A DNA stretch of 64,000 nucleotides from Lojkania enalia (Eukaryota > Ascomycota > Dothideomycetes > Pleosporales). This document shows positions 36,690 through 47,313 of this stretch, in pieces. Location: NCBI GenBank assembly GCA_010094045.1, contig ML986693.1, positions 57,636-121,635 of the forward strand. Reading direction: 5' to 3'. The stretch's first letter is position 1. Each line of letters opens with the position of its first letter. The notes beneath the pieces were generated by a model. That model was given only the letters and a program-made list of their open reading frames with translations, had not been told where the DNA came from and searched no databases. The position numbers and the translations under genes were made by a program.

Positions 36690-38573
36690 AACTACTTACT
36701 AAACTTAATATTATAGAATATAAGAGATTTATTAATAACCTTTTACTTTATAATATATTTTATAGTTAAACTTTTTAATATTTTTAAATTTTAAGCTATT
36801 AATAGTTTTAGATAGCTATTTTATATTATCTAAGTTTATATAGCTCTAGATTTTATAAGTTCCTTATAAGATAATCTCTTATTTTTAAGCTAGCTATAAA
36901 TCTTAGAAAGAGAATATAGTAATATAAACTATTAAAAAAGCTATTTATATTTTATCTATATATTTAAGAAAAGTAAATATTCTATTCATTTTAGAAACGT
37001 AGATAATTCTACTATTATTCTTAATATATAATAGCTTCTAATAGAAACTATAATAGTATAGTTCTTTTAGTTAAAACTAGTTTAAGAAGATAATAGAAAT
37101 ATAGAGGTTTAGATAGTATAATACTTCTATAAAATATATATTAATAGTACTATTACTAGTTAGAAAAATATAAAACTATATTATACTTTTACTTTCTACT
37201 CTAATAAGATTACTACCTATTTTTATATATTCTATACTAGATTATTCTATTAAGATAAACTTAGTCTTATTATTATATATATACTTATTAGTACTAGTAT
37301 TAAAAATAATTTAATTTTTATAAAGCTTTTATAGTATTCGCTTAATTATATATTATAGTATTAGTAAAACCTAAGTATTATAACTACTTTTTAATATACT
37401 AATAATAGTACTAAAATTAGTTAATAATATATAGTTTAATTAAGCTAATTAGATTAATTTTTATACTAATTCTAAGTATTTATTAAAAAGTTATTTTAAT
37501 ATCTTCTCTAGATATATAAATTAATAGTTTAATCTACCCCTTAAATACTTATATTAGTAGTTAGAATAGTATTTTCTTTCTATAAGTTTACTATTAATAG
37601 GTTTACTTCTAATTTTAATATTATTTTTACTTTTACTTTTATATTAATAACTACTAAACTATTATATATATCTTTTAGCTATATTTAAAATACTATTATT
37701 TTTTATATAGATTTTTTTAATATAATTTATTATTAATTTTATTAATTATAGTATTAATATTTAAAACTCTACTTTTATATAAGTTCTAGTACTATTATTA
37801 TATATAGGTTTTAAATTAATCTTTAATAGAGATAATAAACTAGAATATAATACTCTTAAAATTAGATTTAAAATTAATATTATCTAATTATATAAAACTA
37901 GTTTTAAATTTACTAGTAAATTAAAATATATTATTATAGTAACTATTATATAGATTAAAGAAATTAACTTAGAGGATATACTCTTCTATAAAATTTTACT
38001 CTTTATTATATTAAAAATAGTATTTAAAAATACTTCTACTATTTTATATAAGTATAAACCTTTAAATACCTCTTAATAATCTATAGTAAGTAAAATACCT
38101 ATAATAAAAGCTTCCTTTTTAATATAATTATAGTAGTTTTTCTACTATTAGTTATATTATATTTTATAGGTATTATTAGTATATTAAATATTCTCGAAAT
38201 TACTTTACTAGATAAACTTTATTATTTATAGTCCTATATTATTTAAATATAATAGTATATTCTAATATATTAGTTTACTAGACTTAGGTAGTAGAAATAT
38301 TTCTTCTAGAATATTTTTAGCAGTCTTACTAATAACTTAGTTTTATAAGGCGGCTTCTTATAGTAAAATATTCTTACTATTCTTTACTAGGTTTATAACT
38401 CTTTTATAGTCTACTATAATAGTATTACGTTCTATATTAGTAGTATAAGCTAAACTTAGTTAACTAAATACTATTATTAGGCCACCTATTAGTTAGTAAT
38501 AGTAAGCTAGGGATTAATATAATAATCAATCTAATTTGCTATAGGCCGGAAGTGCGGCCGAGGGCTTATAACC
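36690..38573 (-). pseudogene. Copia family 2, 5' interior (leader, gag, start of pol), extremely AT-rich
   Basis: This resumes the family-2 element after copy B. The minus strand shows degraded coding texture, with many stops and long Lys/Ile/Asn-rich runs, but no motif I can name with certainty. Assignment rests on position between copy B and the family-2 5' LTR and on the element length that results. At 38,560-38,573 the plus strand reads GGGCTTATAACC, the anticodon arm of initiator tRNA-Met with one C-to-T, so a primer-binding site lies directly inside the LTR. Composition changes sharply to normal at about 38,510. Confidence 0.58.
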
Positions 38574-38736
38574 TGTTGAGCTGTGGTAGATAGAGTAGGA
38601 GGAAGCATATATTGTTGCTTGCTTGGTGGAGCGCGCTCTCAAGAAGAACTATCTAAATAGAGCTAGTCCTAATCGGGACTAGTCTACAAACGCCGATGTT
38701 TGTGAGGTCTATCACCTCGATATCCACCCTCCAACA
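38574..38736 (-). repeat. 5' LTR of Copia family 2 (163 bp), un-RIPped
   Basis: On the plus strand it starts TGTTGAGCTG and ends CTCCAACA. It is of normal base composition, unlike its partner at 8726-8888 and unlike the interior to its left. It marks the edge of the gene island. The short open frames over it are not genes. Confidence 0.82.
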
Positions 38737-39509
38737 TATTCTGTAGAATCCCTTACTATATGCGTAGACTTCATCTATAATAATGAATTGGCATCTACTA
38801 ATATATCGCTTACTGCCCTGAGTTAGGTGGAGTGTGGCTGCGCTATATTGCTTGGAGCTTGACGCATGCTCAAGAGCCACAAATGTGGTCAGATGTGACT
38901 GATCCGAAGTTACTAACGCGTCGGCCCCCGCACTCTATCCGTCCTCCTAATCTTTCCAGCTTAATTCAGCTATGGCAAAGGTTCGTGAGTCGGACGCCTC
39001 CCCAGTCGCACAGACTCAATCAAGCGAACGAAATGAGAATCCCAGTATCTAGTCTGGATTGATTATCGACTGGCGAATTACTGTGTCACCAAGCAGTTTG
39101 CAGCCTGTAATCATTATGCTAGCTATTAGTCCAATGCGCGCTCTGTGTAGACATTGCTGTTACTCTGGCCGAATGGACAATAGCAAGGTGAGCCCCATCA
39201 CAGCCGGCCCAAGTCATGCAGCTCGCCCAAGTTGTGAAATCCTCCCAAATCGTATGACCACCTAAGTCGTGCAACTACCGTGCTAACGTTGATCGCATGG
39301 AGAGCATGGCCTATTAGTCTTAGCACGCCATAATTTCCAGAGCCCCTCAAAATCTCACGGAGCAAATTTGAAAACTGCGACAAGAGTTGTTGCCAGACCT
39401 AGAAGCAATGAATCTCTAATATCATTCTACTCCGCATGTACAATCTAACCCATTAGTCTATCTACACGACATTACAACCAACATGTGAGCTACTGCAATC
39501 TATAAAATA
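38737..39509. other. Intergenic, no gene recognised
   Basis: Normal base composition. The open frames here are short, overlap on both strands and show no domain. It includes the 3' flank of the MFS gene (about 39,300-39,509). Confidence 0.6.
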
Positions 39510-41133
39510 CTAAAATTGAACAAACAATTTGAAACCAGTTTGTTTGAATCTCGCAACTAACACAAAAGCTGTACCAACAAGACAGAAAATGCCAGCAAAG
39601 ATTTTAGGACCTACCCAACCAGAATGAGCAAGTATTGCACCATTAATTGGATTTGTGGACAAACCAGCAATAGAGGCAACAAAAAAGACAATACCTGTAC
39701 GAAAACCCGTCTCTGCCAGCGGAGAGATTTGCATGATCATTGGAGTGATAAGAGAGGCATAAGCGCCAGAGAAAAACCCAAAGAGGGCAGCGAATGCAAT
39801 GAGTGTTGCGTTTGTGTTGTGAGGAATCCAAAGAGCCAGTATCCAAATGCCAGTCAAGTTACAGACGACGATGAAGGTGTTGTATCGACCAAGTTTATCA
39901 CCGAGAAATCCTGATAGTAAACGACCGAACAATGAACCAGCGTTAAGTATGGGTATCAAATACTGAGCCAAGTCTGAACTCATGCCAGCACTGAGTGCTT
40001 GAAGGGGTAGATAGTTGAGGGGAATGTAGAAGCCGAAGCTGAAGATGCAGAAGCCTATAAGCAGGAGAAGGAATGGAACCTCGGTCAGGGGCTTCATCAA
40101 TTCTGCTCCCGTGACTTTGTGAGGTCGAGGAGTATAGTAAGGACGCATGGTGAGGTTGGCAATAATGAGCAGGAACAGGATGAGAAAAGCGCAGATGCGC
40201 ATTGTCCAACCGAAACCAACTTGAGGGATAAGTCCAGAAACCATGATTGGAAATACGACGCCACCGATACTGGAACCGGTAAAGGCAATTCCCAAGGCAG
40301 CTCCACGTTTCCGATTGAACCAAGGACCGGCACAGTTGACGGCTGGGAGAGTTAGTGGAGTACAGGACAGATATGGGAAGACATACAAGGCTGGAAGATT
40401 GCTGATACACCAAGGGCAGAACAAACTCCTTGAGCAAGGAGGATCTGATAGTATTCGATACCCAGACTGGTCATCATGATACCAAACACATGCAGGAAAC
40501 TGCCACCCATGAGTAGCCAACGTGGGCCATAGTTATCGTACAAGGCGCCGACAATAGGACCCTGAGAGAGATTAGCAAGTGTCACATCTGCGTATGCCTA
40601 TATATGCGTATCTATCACATTGATAGGCATCACACGTCATATTGACGTGCTCATATCGTATCACAGGTGCATGCATCGGGCCGACAATTCATACGAAGTA
40701 TCGTAATGTGCGAAGGTAAAGAAAAACGTACCATGCCCATCATCAAGAAGAATTGCAAAGATGGAATCCATGAGATAGTACTTGCAGAGTAACCTCTGAG
40801 TAAGGAATTCTCATAGTACTCTTGAAAGACACCTACACCTGATGAGGTCAGTATAGCACCATATACAAGAAGAGTGGATGTACTGCTCAGCCAACCAAAA
40901 CTGCAAAATGAAGTACACCAAAGTCCAAGGATTACACCCCATGCAATAAGACCACCATCTGGAGCATCACTATCCCATTGAGGACCAGGTTGTACAGCAT
41001 TCTTTGTGTCATAATGATTGGAACTAGCATGGTTGGTTTCTCCAATCTGGTCTTTAATCTGATCCGTTTCGGGGGTGTCCACCTGTATTGATAGGGTTCC
41101 ATCCAGTGAGGGATCCTCTTTGAGTTCTAACAT
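39510..41133 (-). CDS. MFS permease, monocarboxylate-transporter-like (four exons, 454 aa)
   Basis: Exons on the minus strand: 41133-40884, 40838-40732, 40561-40387, 40342-39510. Introns of 45, 170 and 44 bp start GTAC, GTACGT and GTATGT, end CAG, and have CTGAC/CTAAT/CTAAC branch sites. The first intron is a multiple of three without a stop, so it looks coding; removing it restores the family sequence FGWLSSVGVFQEYY. The protein has a hydrophilic N-terminus of about 57 residues, then PDGG (58-61), the hallmark of fungal MCT-type carriers, and 12 predicted membrane helices. GPIVGALYDNYGPR fits the loop 2-3 signature, WFNRKRGAALG loop 4-5, and GRLLSGFLGDKLGRYN loop 8-9. Length is normal for the family. 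It probably transports a monocarboxylate or similar small solute across the plasma membrane; the substrate is unknown. It is divergent from the transcription factor gene at 41835, which may control it. Confidence 0.88.
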
Positions 41134-41834
41134 TACGTCGGGTGGATGAAACAGGGTTGCAAGCTTTGCTGGAGCTAGAGAAGCTTGCTAGGCCTGGATA
41201 GGCTTATGGAGCCAGAGCCGGCTCGCTGTATGTGAGGAAGGACGGGCTTAGAGTTGTAGAACGAATGTCGAAGCTGGTGAGGCTGGTTCAGGTCATGTTG
41301 ATGTCGCGATCGCTTTTAAAGTGCACATCAAGAAACTCGAAGCGCGCCCCAACATATATACGAGGGCGTAAAATAAGCAGTGGTCATTCTGTCAACACGA
41401 AGGAGGTGCTCGGTCGATTGTTGCCATGAAGCGCAAGGGGTTCGGTCGTAAAAGGCTTGCAATAAAGGCCGAGCCGATAAGTGGGGCTGTCCAAGATTCG
41501 GCGTCAGAGCCGCTTATGCCCGAGGTTTCCTCCTTGACTCGACCTCGCAAATAACGACCGACCGTCTCGCAGTACGCACGGTGAGATATGCTCGTGCGGG
41601 CGACGTAGTCCACCGGCGTGTAGCGGCGATTCTAGCAACGATTCCAGGACGATTCCAGGACGATTCCAGGACAGTACCAGGACGATTTGAGCGACAACTG
41701 TAGGACTAGTCTGGCGACGACCATAGGACGATCTGGCGGCGGCTGCAGGACAATCTAGCGATGACTGCAGGGGAATTCTGGCGACGAACTCAGACGACTC
41801 AGGCTAGACCGACGATTCGCGACCCTAACTCGAA
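41134..41834. promoter_or_regulatory. Shared promoter region of the divergent MFS and transcription factor genes
   Basis: The 701 bp between two start codons pointing away from each other must contain both promoters. It holds a minisatellite with 11-bp periodicity (41616-41802). An in-frame TAA at 41826-41828 lies three codons before the transcription factor ATG and fixes that start. I could not identify a convincing CGG/CCG zinc-cluster operator or a TATA box. Confidence 0.65.
41616..41802. repeat. 11/22-bp periodic minisatellite upstream of the transcription factor
   Basis: Three perfect copies of ACGATTCCAGG (41638-41648, 41649-41659, 41660-41670) and a diverged fourth (41671-41681) are followed by five 22-23-bp units starting at 41691, 41714, 41736, 41758 and 41781. 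Each begins GCG and most carry AGGAC or a related word 11 bp in. The longer unit appears to be two 11-bp units. The array ends 32 bp before the start codon, so it is probably in the promoter or 5' leader. Confidence 0.8.
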
Positions 41835-43977
41835 ATGTTGTCAGTACTAGGTACAACCCCTAACAATGCTTCAAGATCTGAGAGCGAAGCGGAAAGAGAA
41901 ACATCAACCAACCGCTCAAATCCAAGGTCATGTTATGATTGTAATCGTAGAAAGGTTCGATGTGATAAAAAAGAACCATGCTCACCATGTCGAAGACTCG
42001 GTAAAGCCTGCAGTTATCCACCTTTCGGACCAAGAATAAGAAGAACCAAAAAGGCCATCATAGCAGATATGGGAACACGCATTTCAAGTCTTGAAAAGTC
42101 ACTTGCTCAAGCACAACATCAACACTCAAAGCCTGAGAATTCAAGACCAAAGACCAAGGTCGCAGAACCAAATCGAAAACCATTACGATCAAGGTCAGAT
42201 ATACTATCCAACTTCAATGGTCGATCAAGAGAAGACATTCTTGTACAGAAAGGATCATCAAGCCAATACTTCAACGAAATCTTCTTGTCACGGGTCATTG
42301 ATGAGGTAAGCGGTCAAAGATTTGCATGGGATGTCCAATCTGACTGGCGCAGGAACACAATGTGGAATCAGCATTGATGACGCCTCAGATGGAATCACCT
42401 CACCCGACAGGATCTCTATCAATAAATGCACTGGGAATCCTTTCATCGCCCTCACCATCGATAGTACCCTCTCACTATCATCCATCCAAACCAATGGCCG
42501 TGAAACTGTGGACAATGTACGTCAACAATGTGGAGGGTTGTGCAGGCTTGAAGCTATTACACCTTCCAACCGATGAGGTTAAAATGTATTCAGTCATCGA
42601 TAACCCCGTTACGGCATTGCTGGATAATCTAACCCTGAACTTTGCAATCTATTTTGCGGCAACATCTGCTCTTGAAGATGACGAAGCTCAAGCCATATTG
42701 GGGCAAGATAAACATACACTCCTTCTCCGGTTCAAGGCTGGATTGGAACAATCCTTTGCTCATGGAGACTTTTTGAATACTCCAACGGTGACTGGGCTTT
42801 ATGCTTTGGCAATCTACCTGGTAAGCTGTCTCCTATGCCTTAGTGCCTTGGCTCTGTTGATGACAAACTGCAGTCAGCACTTCGAGTACACAATTGTGGA
42901 AAGGGAATATGGATCTTGGATGGCCTTGCAATCCGGATAGCACATTCATTAGGCTTACATCGTGATGGTAAACGATTGGGCCTTTCACCATTCCAATCAG
43001 AAATACGTCGACGACTTTGGTGGCACTTGCTCAGTCGAGATATTCGGGCCGGAGAAGATTACGGTCTGGAAAACACAAGCAGCCTATTACTGACATCTGA
43101 TGTCGGGCTGCCCGCGAATATCGATGACGTCGATATCTCTCCGGATATGCAACAAGCTCCAGAACCCAAAGTGGGATGGACGGCAATGACATTTTCATTA
43201 ATCAACATTGACCTTGCTAAGACAGTGCAGAAGATACTGACACTTGCTGCATCATCATCGCCATCTTCACCACCTCGCGAAGAGATCAGAGCACAGATCA
43301 TAAATGAAAGTAAGATACGGATGGAGAATTGGTTATCGTATTGTAATCCCGTGATACCGCAGCATCGCTTGGCTCTGGCTTGTTCTCGATTTGTGTTTCA
43401 AAAATATGATTTTATAACCAGGTTGCAGTGGGATCTGCTACGACATACTGATCCTCAAGTCGACTTTGCAACAGAAGCAAATCTAATCGAAGCACTAGAT
43501 CTCATCTTTCCAATGATTAACGAGGACGAACTGTTGAAGCAATACGCATGGGCTAGAAAGGTTTACCCACAGTATCATGTCACGATGTATGTACTGTGGC
43601 ACTTGTGTGTTCGACCCGAGGGCCCGAACGTCGACCGAGCATGGCAGGCGATAGAAACGTTATTCTCTGACGACATGCGGGATGATTCTACAACGAGACT
43701 TGGATCCAAGCCATCAGTATTGACGGCTCTCAGAGCGAAGGCCATGCTGATAAGACAAAAGATCCAAGAACGCAATGCAGGAGTGAGCGCTGGAGGCGGA
43801 CATTCGCCGGACATAGCGGAGGACCGGCTTCATGACTGCGACCGATTCAGAGACGAGGGATTCGACGATAACGGGTTTTCTGGACATCTACTAGGAGACG
43901 CTGGCCTTGATGAGCTTGGGTTTGATAGTAGCGAAGATGGATGGTTAAACTGGGGAGCACTGGTCCAGAGCTTTTAG
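41835..43977 (+). CDS. Zn2Cys6 (Gal4-type) transcription factor with fungal MHR domain (three exons, 680 aa)
   Basis: Exons: 41835-42305, 42353-42820, 42874-43977. Introns of 47 and 53 bp begin GTAAGC, end CAG and keep the frame. The zinc cluster is at residues 33-59: C33-x2-C36-x6-C43-x5-C49-x2-C52-x6-C59, with the NRRKVRCD core. A linker and a short coiled coil follow (about residues 80-100, ISSLEKSLAQAQ), the usual dimerisation element. The middle homology region (Fungal_trans) spans the end of exon 2 and the start of exon 3, with GIWILDGLAIRIAHSLGLHRDG near 322-345 and RRRLWWHLLSRD near 358-369. The C-terminus is acidic and Gly/Asp-rich, possibly an activation domain. Expected to act in the nucleus. 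It is divergently paired with the MFS gene, which it plausibly regulates (inference). Full length, no lesion. Confidence 0.92.
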
Positions 43978-45984
43978 TTAAACAGTTCACAGAACTTCTA
44001 GAGATGGGTTTAGGAGTGTTGACTGAAGGATATGCATTACCGCAACATGCGGACGCGCCGAGACCGGACATCGTTGATAGCACAGAGCAGACCGACCCGC
44101 GCCATCTGAAAATTTCTGCAAGCGTGAATAGCACGAATGGCACAAGCTAGAGCAGGGATATCGGTATCAATGCGTTGATGGAGGGACAAGCTGGAGTAAG
44201 AACCTAAGCATGGGCCAAAGCATCGATGAAGAGAACCGCCGCGTGCAGTCGTAGCCGGGGCCCCTAGTGGCATTGCGAAGCCAAGGATATCTAAATAGTC
44301 GAAGGACAAGTATGAACTGAAGCGCTTTGGCTATTTGATATAGAACTCAAAGGAAGTGCAAAGTTCGAGGTTCGGCAGGCATGAGGGCAATATCTTAAAC
44401 TATAGCTTAGGTTAGCATGGCGATTGCTGTTCATGCACTTCAGTCTCTAAATCCATCTCTGCTTCCACCTTTGCGCTTCTACAGCCGTTGCCGGGGCCAA
44501 TCTCTACATACTATTGTTCACCGAAAATGAGCAACGCACCGGTGAAGTGCCTGTTCCTTGGCTCGATCTGCAATAGCTAGAGAGCGGCAGCAAGATGAGA
44601 GGGTTGGATCCCACGACGTGCCCGGCAAGTACATGGAGGCGCCGACTACGCTAGATGTTTCCTTTGTACTACAAGCTTAGTCGAATTCAGACTTGGCATT
44701 CTCGTTGGCCAGAAAGGTTTTGACCAGCGTCGCACTAATCGTGATGCGGTTCATCCTCACAGGCCTGCACGGGTACAGTCTCTGTGGCTAGTATGATCAT
44801 CAACTTGATCGCCAATGCTGCAAGGCAGATCCGCAAGATAGGAAAGGCAGAGCAGCTGTCACCTCTCGTCAAATCTCATCTTCGTCCAGCCACGGTTCGC
44901 GGCATACATGAAACAGCGAACATAGCCATGATTTGACAGCCTCATGCTTCTTGAGGTTCGGGGTTCTGAGACACCGAACGACGAAATTGCTCGCTATAAG
45001 CGGCGCTTTGCCGGTCCTTCACACCGTGGTCTAGGTCCACGATAAAGCTTCAGCCCTGTCCTATCCCGCACGCACAAAGCCTTCGAGCAGCGTGACGCGG
45101 GCGGAACAGGAAATATCAGCCGCCAGAGGTAAATGATTATAGCTCTAATCCAGGAATACATCGGCGCAGGCTGTTATGAATTGTCACTCAGCATCCCTGC
45201 AATCAACCGTCAGCATCGAACTACTTCAGCTACAAGCTTGTGAATCCTAAGGTCAATTTTGAAGCCACCTAGTCACTGAGTCTCCTTTAGCGCCAGAACG
45301 GAAGCCTCGGCTATATGTACGCAGTGCGCACGTGCCCTGAGTTTGTGCAGGCGGCGGTAGGTAGGAGTGGAGGAGGGCGGGATGACGGGAGAGTGGCCTG
45401 CCAAAAGCTAACGACAGCCTCGAATATATCAATATGAGACCACGCTCAGCCTGCGTACGGGAAGGCAGCAGCGGGATTTGCTGCCGTAAGCAAGACTTCC
45501 CGGCGCGATTGGGAGAGCGCGAGTGGGTAGCGTGGAGTTAAGAAAGCGCCAAGTGCTAACAGACTAAGAGCTGCGCCTCAGGTGCCTTGATCGAATTCCC
45601 GGACTTCGCAGCGCTTTCTGCCGCCCCACAACTCGTTGGATGGTATGACTAGCCGTTGATATTGGCTGCGGCGTGGTGCGAGCGGGCGGCTTCGCAGCCT
45701 GATCAGCTCCTAAATCTCGTCTTGGCTGCGCGAAAAGTGCTCTGTCGTCCGCTAGCCCAGTCGCTGGAACGTTTCTTAAAGGCACTCCTTGATGTTGGTA
45801 GACTTCTTATACCGCACCAGAACTAATATAGCCAACACCACTCTAAAGGCTTCTAAATATCAAGCAGCAAGATAAAACAAGGGCGGTGTTTAACATATCG
45901 TCTTCCGTAGAACATTGGGTACATTTCGCCCGGCTCATGCAAAGCCATTGCTTACCTGACACTTAGTCCACCGCCTCCATACCT
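43978..45984. other. Intergenic, no gene recognised
   Basis: Normal base composition, with frames broken on both strands and no motif I recognise. It could contain an old, decayed gene or a non-coding transcript. The short minus-strand frames at 44037-44309 and 45564-45785 have no domain features. Confidence 0.5.
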
Positions 45985-46690
45985 CCAAGCGAATGCCACG
46001 CCGGGCCAACACCCCAATGTAGTCCAGGATATCGCCCCATCCACGATCTTTCTTGCTTTGTACATCGCCTCAGCCGTGCGCCACCAGTTCACCTTCCATC
46101 GAAACCGCATTAGGGGCCCAAATTCCTCAAGTCCTAGGCAATATTTTGTATTTACGATGGCACGTTTAGTACCATGATCCCTAGAATTGCGTGGGCGACC
46201 CGACCGGATAATGGAAATATAGCGCTCGCTGCTACAATCTTCATCTTTCTCTGGGTGCTTGTCATCTACGTCGTTATTCTTCCCCTCGATACGGGTGTTC
46301 TGGGCTTGTTAGCCGAGACTACGCTAGAATGTTTGGCTTGGCAAATGCATCAAGATCACCAATGGGGTTCTTCTTATTATAGTCCTGGTAATCGTTCCTT
46401 TCGGTGCTGTGTCTGGCTATACGAAGGATCTGAAACTATCCAACGCTTATCCCTGAATCGACAAATAGGCGTCCTCTACTTCTTCCTGTTCAACTTGATA
46501 GCGCCAGTCCTTTTCCTGCTTGCGTTGTTCCTGCCACGTCCAAAGGACATCGAGCTGGGCTTCGAATTGGTGATTGCCTTCACCTTGATCTTTGCACGCT
46601 TTGATAGGCGATTTTAGATACCGAGCGGTAGTAGACTGCCCGCAGACTTCTCTAGTATTGACCTCGATGGCAGCGGGCACAATCTATTCA
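45985..46690 (+). pseudogene. Decayed multi-spanning membrane protein, DUF3112-like
   Basis: Conceptual reading on the plus strand needs several frame changes. About 46,020-46,165 gives APSTIFLALY, then HRNRIRG and FTMARL. After a shift near 46,168 it gives IPRIAWATRPDN and IALAATIFIF. A middle part in another frame (about 46,320-46,450) is followed by a return to the first, reading FNLIAPVLF, LFLPRPKDIE and LVIAFTLIFARFDRRF. A TAG (46615-46617) then stands where Gln (CAG) would continue into IPSGS. The order, with the MAR-RIAWATRP box and a final RFD-RF-IP-GS, resembles fungal DUF3112 membrane proteins. At least two frameshifts and one nonsense codon are needed, and part of the C-terminal half is missing. 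The 147-codon open frame from 46174 is a fragment of it. Confidence 0.55.
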
Positions 46691-47016
46691 AGCTAGAACA
46701 GGCGCAGGACAAAGGTAGGAGCACCGTAAAGTCTTCATGGTTAGAGATCATTACCATGCCACGTATGTATGTCGATATAAATTTTTGCTTTATTATCGTA
46801 TTTCAATGTGAACAGTTCTCGTGTACAATAGTGATTGGCGTTTCAATGGCTTACCGATACAGCTGACCAGTGCCCCATAGACTAGAAGCTTTATTGAATG
46901 GACAAGCCATCCGAGAAGTTATCATATACTCCTCTAAGACCGCATCATTCCCAATTCCGTCGCTGACATTATGATTCCCGCAAGTGCGAGAACTCGGTGT
47001 CTTGGAACATACTATG
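46691..47016. other. Intergenic, no gene recognised
   Basis: Mixed composition without coding signal beyond the tail of the pseudogene. Confidence 0.5.
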
Positions 47017-47120
47017 TGTAACGACAAGGTATTTGTCAGGTGCAGGGCGTAATGATAACTAAGAGTGATCACGCGCTGCGAGATTATTCTTGAGGGCTTG
47101 TGAAAGAAGTGCGCAAGTAG
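47017..47120. repeat. Truncated LTR-like fragment, direct repeat of 47314-47421
   Basis: Both copies begin TGTAACG and share most of the next 100 bp, including CTAAGAGTGATCACG, AGATTATTCTTG and GCGCAAGTAG. They then diverge completely. The fragment therefore looks like the 5' piece of the LTR that is fuller at 47314. Confidence 0.6.
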
Positions 47121-47313
47121 TATAAGCCCGTACTCTTGTACCCCTACCTATATAGTAGAGGGTAGCCTATAGTCGAAATCAGATTTAAGAACGCCCATTC
47201 CTGAGGTAGCTACTATAAGACTAAACTAGACCTATAGTTATATATAGCCTATAGCTAGATATTTGTTTTCTTCTTAATCTACTAGTACTCTTTTATCCGA
47301 TTTTATCCTACTA

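Larger units (their letters stand above)
8726..38736 (-). mobile_element. Copia element, family 2, minus strand, split by nested insertions
   Basis: Two 163-bp LTRs lie 30 kb apart (8726-8888 and 38574-38736). The interior is present as two pieces, 8889-11780 and 36690-38573, separated by Copia copy B with its ATATT target duplication. Removing copy B plus one duplication (24,909 bp) leaves 5,102 bp, a normal Copia length. On the minus strand the 5' LTR is the right one, followed by a primer-binding site. The left LTR is preceded (in element sense) by a G-rich polypurine tract at about 8889-8896. The outer flanks do not form a target duplication (GTAGT at 8721-8725, TATTC at 38737-38741), and the two LTRs differ greatly in RIP damage. 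The two ends may therefore not derive from one insertion event. Confidence 0.68.

Noticed and set aside
38653..38880. 75-codon minus-strand frame
   Set aside because: It straddles the un-RIPped Copia LTR (38574-38736) and its flank; no protein features.
39624..40479. Plus-strand open frames of 78-96 codons opposite the MFS gene
   Set aside because: They are antisense shadows of exon 3, with no domain or start context, and the minus strand reads as a complete MFS protein.
41134..41834. Zinc-cluster operator (CGG-N-CCG) in the divergent promoter
   Set aside because: Scattered CGG and CCG triplets occur, but I found no pair with convincing spacing and repetition.
44037..44309. 90-codon minus-strand frame downstream of the transcription factor
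   Set aside because: No recognisable motif or splice structure; overlaps other short frames.
45564..45785. 73-codon Arg/Ala-rich minus-strand frame
   Set aside because: Composition follows GC-rich DNA, with no domain; likely chance.
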